From the NCBI GenBank assembly GCA_022563075.1, contig JADFOC010000049.1, forward strand, positions 1-10,167: 10,167 nucleotides of DNA. Direction: 5' to 3'. The position numbers and the translations under genes are program-made. The first letter of the stretch is position 1. Every line of letters begins with the position of its first letter. Positions 1-7,339 of this stretch are shown one piece after another. The DNA is from Pseudomonadota bacterium (GTDB lineage: Bacteria; Pseudomonadota; Gammaproteobacteria; Pseudomonadales; Pseudohongiellaceae). Under the pieces are notes generated by a model. The model searched no databases, had not been told where the DNA came from, and worked only from the letters and a program-made list of their open reading frames with translations.

Positions 1-226
1 GAGAGAGCCCGCTGCGGCTGAGGAGTAGCGCGTCGGCGAGCTCGAACAACTGCAGCCGTTGGTCCCGGGCCTCGTTCAGAAACAGCAGGATGTAGTGCCA
101 GGCCACGGGGAGGCCGGCGCTGCGCACCATCTCCGCCTCGATGCCGTCCAGGACGGTCTTGTGCGTCCGCAAAAGGTCCTGCCATGCGCGATGGTGGATG
201 GGAATGGCTGGGGCGGAATCCGTCAT
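1..226 (-). CDS. MarR-family transcriptional regulator, N-terminal part (runs off the left edge)
   Basis: The minus strand reads from an ATG at 226 to the window edge without a stop, giving 75 codons. The translation begins MTDSAPAIPIHHRAW and then carries the pattern typical of MarR N-termini: a first helix (LRTHKTVLDGIEAEM), the AGLPVAWHYILLFLNEA stretch, and ELADALLLSRSGLS, which matches the start of the winged-helix DNA-binding domain. MarR proteins are small cytoplasmic dimers that usually repress a nearby transporter or enzyme gene and release DNA when they bind a small ligand. The rest of the wing and the C-terminal dimer helix lie outside the window. No clear ribosome binding site precedes the ATG. 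Codons end mostly in G or C, unlike the genes to the right, so this gene may not belong to the same genome. Family assignment is by motif recognition; the target gene cannot be told. Confidence 0.72.
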   Translation of the reverse strand, partial: MTDSAPAIPIHHRAWQDLLRTHKTVLDGIEAEMVRSAGLPVAWHYILLFLNEARDQRLQLFELADALLLSRSGLS

Positions 227-495
227 CAGGCGGCCAATCTATCACGTATCGGGCGGGGTGTAACAGGCGTGTCGGTTAGGAGCGCCTGCGATGAACCGGA
301 CCCGGGTTGACACACGGTGGAACCCGTACAAGCACCTGATGCGATCGTGTGTGCAACCTGAGGCCTAGGTCACCCATCAGGTGGCACGCCGGTAGATCGC
401 CCTCGCTGGCGGCGGACCGCGGCGTTGGCGGAGCGGCTGCGCGAGCAGGAGAAGGCCCGGAAATAACCTCCCCGCCGCGGACCGTGCCGTTCTCC
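227..495. other. GC-rich stretch without an intact gene
   Basis: No complete, convincing gene is visible here. Two scraps are worth noting. A 25-codon plus-strand reading frame (291-368) starts with ATG nine bases after an AGGAG sequence (277-281), divergent from the MarR fragment, but ends quickly at TAG. A second plus-strand frame, open from 362 to a TAA at 464-466 and without a start codon, ends in TAALAERLREQEKARK, which has the charged helical look of a real protein C-terminus. They could be remains of a gene divergent from the MarR regulator that was broken or misassembled. Neither can be assigned a function. Confidence 0.35.
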
Positions 496-509
496 TGGAT
501 CCAGCCGAT

Positions 510-797
510 GGCGAACGTAAGGCGCTGGAACTAATTGAATACACGCTGGCGCTGGGTGTGAATATCAATGCACAAAATCGAAGTGGCGATACCGGCTTGC
601 ACAGGGCAGCATCCCGAGGTTATGACCGGATCGTTCAATATTTAGTCGCTAATGGTGCGGATATAGAAACGGTCAATAATCGTGGCTTAACTCCCTTGGA
701 TATGGCGAAGAGATTAAGGGGTCGTGGTATTGGTCAGAGCGCCACCAGCAATGTGTCTACCGAAGATTTGTTGAGAAGCCTTGGCGCCACTGACTAG
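510..797 (+). CDS. Ankyrin-repeat protein, C-terminal fragment (5' end missing)
   Basis: The frame ending at TAG 795-797 contains two recognisable ankyrin repeats. The first is an incomplete unit (KALELIEYTLALGVNINAQN). The second is almost canonical, with GDTGLHRAASRGYDRIVQYL followed by VANGADIETVNNRGLTPLDMA. A tail with a short helix (STEDLLRSLGA) ends the protein. Ankyrin repeats are protein-binding helix-turn-helix scaffolds with no catalytic activity. The only start codon in the frame is a GTG at 558, which would cut the first repeat in half. Repeat-like sequence clearly begins by about 510, yet the frame upstream (open from 396) is GC-rich, has no start codon and looks unrelated. The gene is therefore probably truncated by a junction near 495-510. 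It converges on the HXXSHH gene with a 26-base gap. I infer from memory of similar gene neighbourhoods that ankyrin proteins often sit beside DUF1592/DUF1552 pairs. Confidence 0.75.
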   Translation, partial: GERKALELIEYTLALGVNINAQNRSGDTGLHRAASRGYDRIVQYLVANGADIETVNNRGLTPLDMAKRLRGRGIGQSATSNVSTEDLLRSLGATD

Positions 798-823
798 GCG
801 ATGATTAATTAAGCTGCAACGCA

Positions 824-2158
824 TTAAGCGGTGGGGGAATCAATTTCCAGCGCTGCAACACTATTGCCAATACTTTCTTCTGGCACTCCCAGCTTCCCCA
901 TAACCGTGACTAACAGATTGGCCAATGGTTCATCGTTTTTGAAATGCAGGTGATGACCACCTCTGATACCGGTGTTCGCGCCGCCGGCGAGCAGCACCGG
1001 CAGATTGTCATGGCGGTGAATATGGCTGTCGGAGATGCCGCCACCGTAGAGCAACAGTGTGTTGTCGAGCAAGCTGCCATCGGCATCGGCCGTGGCTTGC
1101 AGTCTTTCCAGGTAGTAGTTGAATAACTGCACATGGAAGGTATTGATCTTCGACATGGTCGCAATCTTCACCGGGTCATAGGCGTGATGTGAAAGCGGGT
1201 GATGCGCCTCGGAGACACCGATTTCCGGATAGGTCAGGCTGCTTTGTTCGCGTCCCAGCATAAAGGTAATAACGCGCGTGAGGTCCGTCTGAAAAGCGAG
1301 TAATTGCAAATCAAACATGAGCTTGGCGTGCTGTTCGTAGCTGGAGGGTATGCCGGCGGGTCGTTCCACCAGGGGTAGGGGTTGGTCTTTTTGTTCTTCG
1401 GCTTTTTGCAGGCGTCGCTCGGCATCTCTGACGCCGTCCAGGTACTGGTTTATCTTGTCCTGATCCTGCACGCCAACGCCACGTTTCAAATCACTGATTG
1501 TTACTAATACCGAATCGAGGATGCTACGACCGCTGCGTATGCGTTGTTGGCGAGCCTGTGTATCGGTGCTGCCGCTATCGCCGAACAGGCGTTCAAAAAC
1601 CAGGCGTGGGTTGTTCTGCATCGGCAGTGGCGTGGTTCGGTCACGCCAGGATATTGTATTGGTGTAAATGCAGGAAAAACTGTTGCTGCATTGCCCGGAA
1701 TTGCCACGGTCTTCCATGCCCAGTTCCAGTGAACCCAATTGCGTGTGCTGACTAAATTGTCGCGCCACGATTTGGTCCATGGAAACATTGCAATAAATAT
1801 CGGTCTCGCCGGTGTTGCCTATCGAACCCGTTAGAAAAGGCGCAGATCCGCCGGCATGGGGAGCGTTGTCCCAGGGCAGCTTAAGCCCAGATACAGGTAA
1901 TATCTTGTCGCGAAAGCCAGCCAAGGGTTGCATCACTGGGGTTAGTTCGAAATCGACACCGGTGGTGGCCGGTGTCCAGTATTCCATCGCCATGCCATTG
2001 GGAATGTAAACCACGCTAAGCCGCTTCACCGGATTGGCGGCAGTGGTTGTCTGCGCCGACAGTGCCGGCACCATGGCGTCGAGCAGAGGCAAGGCCAGCG
2101 CTGTGCCTAAGCCGCGTAGCATGGTGCGTCTGGGAATGCATTTCTTGGTAATAATCAC
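824..2158 (-). CDS. Tat-exported HXXSHH-family (DUF1552) protein
   Basis: This 444-residue protein belongs to the HXXSHH family (PF07586, DUF1552), whose biochemical function is not established. The N-terminus has a twin-arginine signal: R10-R11 in PRRTMLRG, followed by the hydrophobic LGTALALPLLDAM and a cleavage-like ALSAQ. This predicts export of a folded protein, perhaps with a cofactor. The family motif is present as HPLSHH at residues 320-325. Histidine- and aspartate-rich segments near the C-terminus (YGGGISDSHIHRHDN at about 371-385, GGHHLHF at about 400-406) resemble metal-site regions of the DUF1501/alkaline-phosphatase-like fold. The start is GTG at 2158, supported by a GGAGGA sequence nine bases upstream and by the Tat signal, which the next ATG (residue 13) would destroy. 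The start overlaps the stop of the upstream cytochrome-like gene by four bases (GTGA), so the two are probably translationally coupled and act together. Substrate and reaction are unknown. Confidence 0.92.
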   Translation of the reverse strand: MIITKKCIPRRTMLRGLGTALALPLLDAMVPALSAQTTTAANPVKRLSVVYIPNGMAMEYWTPATTGVDFELTPVMQPLAGFRDKILPVSGLKLPWDNAPHAGGSAPFLTGSIGNTGETDIYCNVSMDQIVARQFSQHTQLGSLELGMEDRGNSGQCSNSFSCIYTNTISWRDRTTPLPMQNNPRLVFERLFGDSGSTDTQARQQRIRSGRSILDSVLVTISDLKRGVGVQDQDKINQYLDGVRDAERRLQKAEEQKDQPLPLVERPAGIPSSYEQHAKLMFDLQLLAFQTDLTRVITFMLGREQSSLTYPEIGVSEAHHPLSHHAYDPVKIATMSKINTFHVQLFNYYLERLQATADADGSLLDNTLLLYGGGISDSHIHRHDNLPVLLAGGANTGIRGGHHLHFKNDEPLANLLVTVMGKLGVPEESIGNSVAALEIDSPTA

Positions 2159-4632
2159 AGTACCGATTCCTCCGAAGCTGCTTGTCTCATTCTAAAGGCA
2201 GGGCTGCTAACGATCTCGCTAATCAGAGATGACCAGGTATAGTCATCGGCCGCTGCATTTCGAACTATCTCTCTTATTGTTGGCCGGTCGTAGTATTGCA
2301 ATGCCCGACCGAGGGCAAAGGCCAGTAACTTTTCCGTTACGGTCTCAGCAAACTGCGCCTCGTCGCTAGCCAGATGATCATATAATCCAGAGATACCTTC
2401 GAATTGTATACCGTTTGGTAGCATTCCCGAAGCATCAATTTTGGTGCCGATTGCGCTGACGCTGCGCCAGGAGCCAATGGCATCGAAATTTTCCAGGGCA
2501 AAGCCCAGGGGATCCATGGGTGCGTGGCAGGTGGCACAGACCGGATTTTTCCGATGTTCCTCCAGTCGCTCGCGAACCGAAGCTGGTTGGCCTTCGGTGC
2601 CACTATCCGGTAATGCCGGTACATCAGGTGGGGGCTCGGATGGTGGCGACCCGACAATATTTTGTAACAGCCATTTGCCTCGGAGCACCGGTGAGGTCCG
2701 GTTAGGGTAAGATGTCACAGTTAATAAGCTGCCATGGGCCAGGAGGCCGCCGCGATTATCACCCTCAGAAAAAGTGACGCGTCGAAAATGATTGCCATAA
2801 ATACCGTCGATTCCATAATGATTAGCCAGGCGTTCATTGACGAAGCTGTAATTGGCATTGAGCAGCTCCAGCACACTGGTGTCTTGCTTGATCGTGCTGC
2901 CGATAAACAATTCGGTTTCCCTTAGATAAGCAGCGCGTAAATTCTCATCGAACTCTGGAAAAATATCCGGGTCTGGTAGCAATCCCCTGAGGTTGCGTAG
3001 TTGCAGCCACTGTGCGGCAAAATTTTTCACCAGGGAATCGGCGGCTCGTGGGTCTCTCAAGAGACGTTGTAGCTGTGTTTCCAACACTCCTGGCGCGCTC
3101 AGGCGTCCATCAATTGCGATGTCCAGCAGTTCCTGATCGGGCAGGGTACTCCATAAAAAGAAGGATAGTCTGGAGGCCAGCTCCAGGTCAGTGATCGTAT
3201 AGTTGTCACCCGGGGCAACGGATTCAGGATCGCGCTCGATTCTGAAGAGGAAATTTGGATCCACCAGCAGGCGCTCCAGTGCCAATTGAATACCGCTGTC
3301 AAAATCTGACTCACTGGCCGCATAGAATTGCATCAAGATTTCAATTTCCACATCGGTGACCGGGCGCCGGTAAGCCCGAGTGGCCAGGCGCGACAGTATG
3401 GTTCGGGCGCAGGCCTCGGCTTCCGCCACTTCACTGGGTCGACAACTGAATATTTTATTGCGGCTGAGGGTATCCCCAGCCTGATACACATCGAATGGTC
3501 CGGCGATGCTGACGGTGTCGATGGCCGCATTGCCGTAATAGCGTTGTTCGGTGGCCAGGCTGTAACTGGTTTGCCTGGGCTGGCGCACACCCGGTTTCGC
3601 CACCAGATCGCGGACGAAGGAAACACTGAGTGTCTGTGGACCGGCCGCTGCCTCGAATTCCACCACTAGATTATCGTCTGCGTGGTGCATGTAATCTTCC
3701 CACGCGCGATCCATCTGAATGTTGCCGGCAAATCCTTCCGGTGCGGCCGGCCCCCCGGCTTCGCCGCCGATGGTAAAGCGCTGCAGCAGTTCACCATTGA
3801 GGCGCACATCGAGGGTGTGAGTGCGGCCCATGCCCCGCAGATAGTCGTTGTACTGCGATTGCAGATCGACCTTCACCCGATAGCTGCCGTCCACCGGAAA
3901 GTAGTGCTCAATGGCGGTGCCGCCACGAGAACCGAAGGGGAGCCTGGCTCCCATGCGATCGTCCTGGATTAAATTAAGATGAACTTTGTAGTCATCAATA
4001 GCGGGGCCATCGGGTGCGATACCCACTGCCAGGCGACTTATCTTTCTGGCGGCTAACAGGTATCTTTCCAGCAACGCTGGCGATACGGTCAGCATGGCGC
4101 CATTATTGTCAAAGCCGGCGTCGAAGGTATTGTCCACCGGCAACATGGATTCCACATCGATATCGAGCCCCAGCAAGTCCCCGATGGCCGCCTTGTACTC
4201 AAACCGATTCAAGCGATGAAAAGTCTCTGTACGCCCGGGATTCGGTCTCTGCGCAGCGGCACTGTCGATTTGGTCTTCGAGCCAGGCAATCAGTGAGCGG
4301 TAGCCTGTTTCATCTGGCCGCGGGCTGGCAGGAGGGGGCATGGCTCTGGAGCGTAGTTTCCTGATTACCCGTTCCCAAGTCTCGGCGTCGGTACTGATCT
4401 GGCCCATGTCGAGACCATCCAGTTCGACCCCGGCATTACTATACGCCTGGTTATGGCAGGCCACACAGTACTGGTCGACAAGCTGGCGATATTGGTCTGC
4501 AGCGGTGACTTCTTGCGCGAAGATTGGCCAACATATCGGTAAAAATAGCGTTGCTAGCAGTCCGTCACGGCAACAACGGGCGAAGCTTGAAGGCTTAAAT
4601 TTCAGCGATTCTTGCTGTGTGGCAGAATTCAT
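2155..4632 (-). CDS. Exported diheme cytochrome-like protein of the DUF1592/DUF1588/DUF1585 family
   Basis: This 825-residue protein has the multi-domain layout known from planctomycetes, verrucomicrobia and some gammaproteobacteria. A Sec-type signal occupies about residues 24-40 (LLATLFLPICWPIFAQ). A cytochrome-c-like domain follows, with heme motif CVACH at 56-60 and a likely axial methionine at M98 (AMPPP). A DUF1587 segment begins near 140 (RLNRFEYKAAIGDLLGLD). Residues about 215-380 are beta-rich and correspond to the carbohydrate-binding-module-like region of the family. DUF1595 (about 400-460), DUF1592 (about 470-600), DUF1588 (about 630-730) and DUF1585 (about 755-815) complete it. 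A second CxxCH (CATCH, 699-703) lies in the DUF1588 part, followed by the typical PMDPLGFALENFDAIG. Two covalent hemes and electron transfer in the periplasm are therefore likely, but no member's reaction is established as far as I know. The start is ATG 4632, with only a weak G-rich sequence upstream. The stop overlaps the HXXSHH start by four bases, indicating one operon. Confidence 0.92.
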   Translation of the reverse strand: MNSATQQESLKFKPSSFARCCRDGLLATLFLPICWPIFAQEVTAADQYRQLVDQYCVACHNQAYSNAGVELDGLDMGQISTDAETWERVIRKLRSRAMPPPASPRPDETGYRSLIAWLEDQIDSAAAQRPNPGRTETFHRLNRFEYKAAIGDLLGLDIDVESMLPVDNTFDAGFDNNGAMLTVSPALLERYLLAARKISRLAVGIAPDGPAIDDYKVHLNLIQDDRMGARLPFGSRGGTAIEHYFPVDGSYRVKVDLQSQYNDYLRGMGRTHTLDVRLNGELLQRFTIGGEAGGPAAPEGFAGNIQMDRAWEDYMHHADDNLVVEFEAAAGPQTLSVSFVRDLVAKPGVRQPRQTSYSLATEQRYYGNAAIDTVSIAGPFDVYQAGDTLSRNKIFSCRPSEVAEAEACARTILSRLATRAYRRPVTDVEIEILMQFYAASESDFDSGIQLALERLLVDPNFLFRIERDPESVAPGDNYTITDLELASRLSFFLWSTLPDQELLDIAIDGRLSAPGVLETQLQRLLRDPRAADSLVKNFAAQWLQLRNLRGLLPDPDIFPEFDENLRAAYLRETELFIGSTIKQDTSVLELLNANYSFVNERLANHYGIDGIYGNHFRRVTFSEGDNRGGLLAHGSLLTVTSYPNRTSPVLRGKWLLQNIVGSPPSEPPPDVPALPDSGTEGQPASVRERLEEHRKNPVCATCHAPMDPLGFALENFDAIGSWRSVSAIGTKIDASGMLPNGIQFEGISGLYDHLASDEAQFAETVTEKLLAFALGRALQYYDRPTIREIVRNAAADDYTWSSLISEIVSSPAFRMRQAASEESVL
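2168..2173 (-). promoter_or_regulatory. Ribosome binding site for the HXXSHH gene
   Basis: On the minus strand GGAGGA lies nine bases before the GTG at 2158, inside the last codons of the upstream gene. It is the strongest Shine-Dalgarno match among the gene starts in the window and it decides in favour of the GTG start. Confidence 0.7.
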
Positions 4633-4900
4633 TGAGGCCCCGCGATTGTGGTCTTTTTAACTCGAGGCACATCCTGAGCAGCTCAAGCTGGCCACGATTG
4701 TACCAAAACTACCGACGCACAGGCGAGAAAAGAACTGTGGGCCGGGGGCTGGTTTGCGTCAAAGGAACAATTGCAGCTGCGCGGCACATGTATTTACCAG
4801 GTGATTTGTGTAATATCGAAGCATCGTCAACCAGCAAGCAGTATAGAGTGATACGCCCGATCGATAATAATTAGACCGTAGGGTCAACCTGGAGCTTGCG
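4633..4900. promoter_or_regulatory. Divergent intergenic region with the presumed promoters of two operons
   Basis: This 268-base gap separates the minus-strand cytochrome-like/HXXSHH operon from the plus-strand hydrolase gene, so both promoters should lie here. The part nearer the hydrolase is A/T-richer (TAATAT at 4811-4816, TATAGA at 4842-4847, GATAATAATTAG at 4863-4874), but no pair of boxes with correct spacing convinced me. No clear operator palindrome was found. A shared regulator for the two divergent units is possible but not shown. Confidence 0.4.
4891..4894 (+). promoter_or_regulatory. Ribosome binding site for the alpha/beta hydrolase gene
   Basis: GGAG lies six bases before ATG 4901, supporting that start, which also places a complete signal peptide at the N-terminus. 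Confidence 0.55.
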
Positions 4901-6082
4901 ATGTGTAGTCGCCGAATCTTTTCAATAATCCTTAGCCTGGTTTCTCTAAGCATGGGCCTTCCCCTGTTGGTTCATGCGCAATCAGATATCATCATGCTCG
5001 AGCGCTTCGTCCCCCATACCTCTACCGCGCCGTCCAACCGAGGCGAACGCGTCGGCATTTATCTGCGCGAAAAGATGAGCGCGGCGGCGGCCGATCGCTG
5101 GGCAGCAGGGCAATCACGGCAAGGCCGCGTGGTGCTATTTGTGCATGGTGGTACGGTCTCGTCGATTCCGGATTACGACCTCGATTTTAAGGACTACAGC
5201 TGGATGGAATACCTGGCAGAAGCCGGCTTCGATGTATTCGCCATGGATCACACCGGTTATGGGCGCTCACCCCGACCCTATATGGACGACCCCTGCAACA
5301 TGAGCGAGATCGACCAGGCTCTGGTGATGCCCCATCCTTTAAGCCAGTCTTGTGACCCCAGCTACAGCCAGTGGACTTCCACCATACAATCTGACTGGGA
5401 TGAAATGGCCTCGGTGGTGGACTACATCCTCGACCTGCGAGGGGTATCGAAAGTCAGCCTGATAGGTTGGTCTGCCGGGGGGACACGTACCGGCGGTTAT
5501 ACCGCGCGAAACCCGGAAAAAGTCGACAAATTATTCCTGTATGCGCCAGGTTACCGGCGTGAGCGCGTTACCCGGCCGGGGCCATCGGTACCGATGCGGT
5601 TACAGACCTATGAGACCCTGACACAGGGTCGCTGGGAGCAGAACGTGGCCTGTGACAACCAGGTGGACCCCGGCATTCGCGACGTCGTCTGGAGCACCAT
5701 AATGGCTTTCGATCCATTGGGCTCGGTGTGGGGTCCATCCACAGGTGTGATGCGGGTGCGTACCTCCGGCCCCTACGAAGCGACGGGTTTCGGCTGGGAC
5801 CAGGAAGGCGCCGCCAGAGTCACCTCGCCGACCATGATCGTGGTGGGTGCCCAGGACAATCCCGAATCGCGTGGCGTGCTGTATGCAGACCTCAGCAATG
5901 TCGATTCGAAGGTATTCGTCACCATGGCCTGTTCGACGCACTTTGCAGTTTGGGAAACCAGCCAATACAAGTTTTTACACCGCGCATCACTCGAATGGCT
6001 AACCCAAGGCAGCTTTCACGGTGAAACCATCGGTGTGTTTGAGACGGGTGTAAATGGGAGTCACCCGAAGCGTGTGCGATAG
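4901..6082 (+). CDS. Secreted alpha/beta-fold hydrolase (esterase/lipase-like)
   Basis: The 393-residue product starts with a Sec signal peptide (hydrophobic core IFSIILSLVSLSMGLPLLV, cleavage likely after HAQS near residue 26-28). The alpha/beta hydrolase core is clear. The oxyanion-hole strand is VVLFVHGG (77-84) and MDHTGYGRS (115-123) is the usual following loop. The nucleophile elbow GWSAGG contains Ser191. The probable acid is Asp319 in VVGAQDNPES, and the catalytic His is His347 in CSTHFAVWE. A cap insertion lies between about 130 and 165 and another between about 220 and 300. Mature Cys132, Cys151, Cys251 and Cys344 could form disulfides, consistent with an exported enzyme. The family includes esterases, lipases and C-C hydrolases, so the substrate cannot be stated. 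The ATG is preceded by GGAG with six-base spacing. The next gene follows after 75 bases on the same strand, suggesting co-transcription. Confidence 0.9.
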   Translation: MCSRRIFSIILSLVSLSMGLPLLVHAQSDIIMLERFVPHTSTAPSNRGERVGIYLREKMSAAAADRWAAGQSRQGRVVLFVHGGTVSSIPDYDLDFKDYSWMEYLAEAGFDVFAMDHTGYGRSPRPYMDDPCNMSEIDQALVMPHPLSQSCDPSYSQWTSTIQSDWDEMASVVDYILDLRGVSKVSLIGWSAGGTRTGGYTARNPEKVDKLFLYAPGYRRERVTRPGPSVPMRLQTYETLTQGRWEQNVACDNQVDPGIRDVVWSTIMAFDPLGSVWGPSTGVMRVRTSGPYEATGFGWDQEGAARVTSPTMIVVGAQDNPESRGVLYADLSNVDSKVFVTMACSTHFAVWETSQYKFLHRASLEWLTQGSFHGETIGVFETGVNGSHPKRVR

Positions 6083-6157
6083 AGGGTTAATCACGGCATC
6101 GGATTTTTTGAAGGGGTCAAGAGTATTTCTTAATATCAGCGAATTGTAAGAGCGCTT

Positions 6158-7213
6158 ATGGCTGCTTGGAGTGTAATTACTAATCTCAATCTGAGTGCTG
6201 TGCAGGTGGCTCGTTCTCTAATCGCTTGTACACTATTTCTCGCTCAATCATTAGCTGCTGCCGACGCAAATTGGGAGGTGCTAAAAACCGAGCACGGCTA
6301 TCCGGACTTACAGGGCAATTGGACCAACCCCTATCAGACCCCGTTACGCCGGCCAGCGGGCTTGGGTACAAAACGAGCCTATACCGAGCAAGAAGCGGCA
6401 GTGCTGGTGGAGCGAGCGCTGGCATTGGATGTTGCGCGGACCGCTCCGCTGGATCCCAATCGTGCTGCACCGGCATCAGGTGGCCTCATCAACCAACAGG
6501 CCGATGGTAATTTTGAAATAATGCCCACCGAAATCGCCCGCGTGAACGGCGAGTTTCGCACCTCGCTCATCATCGATCCCGACGATGGGCAAATGCCTTT
6601 GCTGCCCAATGCCACCGACATATTTGATCGCTGGCGAGCCCAGGGATTCGGCAACTTCGATGGACCGGAAATACGCACACCGCTGGATCGATGCTTGAAC
6701 CCGGGCGCGCAATTGCCTCTGTTGATTATCTTCGGTGGGCCAGGAGGCGGTAACCCGGCAGGTGATAACCCGGTACGTAACATTCAGATCGTGCAAAACC
6801 GAGACTATGTAGTGATTCTGTCAGAGTACTTTTCCCTGGTGCGAATTATTCGGTTAAATAGCGAACACCTGTCCCGGCAAGGTAATAAATGGATGGGAGA
6901 CTCCATCGGTCACTATGCAGGCAATAGTCTGATAATCCATACCGATAATTTTCGACCGGAGCAATCCACAACCTTCATCAAGTCATCCAATCAGTTAGAA
7001 ATCACCGAAACAATTACCGTCACTGCAAAAGATGAACTGTTGTACAGCTATACGCTGAGCGATCCCCAGATTTACAGGCAGCCATTCACCGCAGAAATTC
7101 CCCTGAGAAGAATGCCGCCAGAGCACAGGCTGTATGAATATGCCTGCCATGAAGGCAATTATTCCATGACCTCAATGCTAAGGGCAGCGAGGATGGAAGA
7201 GATAAATCGGTGA
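6158..7213 (+). CDS. Exported protein of an uncharacterised family (PDLQGNW ... YEYACHEGNY)
   Basis: The 351-residue product belongs to a family I recognise from many proteobacterial and acidobacterial genomes, usually labelled hypothetical. The N-terminal signature is GYPDLQGNWTNPYQTPL (47-63). The middle has RTPLDRCLNPG (173-183), then IQIVQNRDYVVILSEYFSLV (209-228) and KWMGDSIGHYAGNSLIIHT (244-262). The end is YEYACHEGNYSMTSMLRAAR (326-345). A hydrophobic stretch at 20-35 (SLIACTLFLAQSLAAA) is a Sec signal. It sits unusually far from ATG 6158, so GTG 6200 or GTG 6206 may be the true start, although AAGAG at 6148-6152 gives the ATG a weak binding site. The mature protein has just two cysteines, 179 and 330, which may form a disulfide. 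A glycine-rich loop (about 193-200, FGGPGGGNP) is unusual in my recollection of the family. It probably lies in one operon with the preceding hydrolase. No function is known; an enzymatic or ligand-binding periplasmic role is a guess. Confidence 0.85.
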   Translation: MAAWSVITNLNLSAVQVARSLIACTLFLAQSLAAADANWEVLKTEHGYPDLQGNWTNPYQTPLRRPAGLGTKRAYTEQEAAVLVERALALDVARTAPLDPNRAAPASGGLINQQADGNFEIMPTEIARVNGEFRTSLIIDPDDGQMPLLPNATDIFDRWRAQGFGNFDGPEIRTPLDRCLNPGAQLPLLIIFGGPGGGNPAGDNPVRNIQIVQNRDYVVILSEYFSLVRIIRLNSEHLSRQGNKWMGDSIGHYAGNSLIIHTDNFRPEQSTTFIKSSNQLEITETITVTAKDELLYSYTLSDPQIYRQPFTAEIPLRRMPPEHRLYEYACHEGNYSMTSMLRAARMEEINR

Positions 7214-7339
7214 CGACAGGCAATAGTTAAGTACTGCTCTTTCGTGAAATGCAGCCACTGCAACCGAGTTAATGTATTGGCTGATGCAAGCCAAGCGGCG
7301 GAGAAACAATGTTGATCTGGCGTGTGATCGCCACGGGTA

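Noticed and set aside
307..335. TTGACA at 307-312, a consensus -35 box
   Set aside because: No -10-like sequence lies at 16-18 bases downstream (the region is AAGCAC-like), and no intact gene follows.
377..568. A 63-codon minus-strand reading frame across the left junction
   Set aside because: It spans the composition break and opposes the ankyrin repeats; the amino-acid content is serine/arginine/proline-rich, typical of chance frames in GC-rich DNA.
3328..3669. A 113-codon plus-strand frame inside the cytochrome-like gene
   Set aside because: It is antisense to a strongly conserved protein-coding region and shows no domain; a shadow frame.
4617..4874. An 85-codon plus-strand frame upstream of the hydrolase
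   Set aside because: It has no recognisable domain, starts inside the opposite-strand gene and lies over the divergent promoter region; likely a chance frame.
7277..7294. Perfect 6-base inverted repeat TTGGCT/AGCCAA with a 6-base loop between two convergent genes, a candidate bidirectional terminator
   Set aside because: The stem is short and neither strand has a following T-run, so it does not support a terminator call; such repeats occur by chance.
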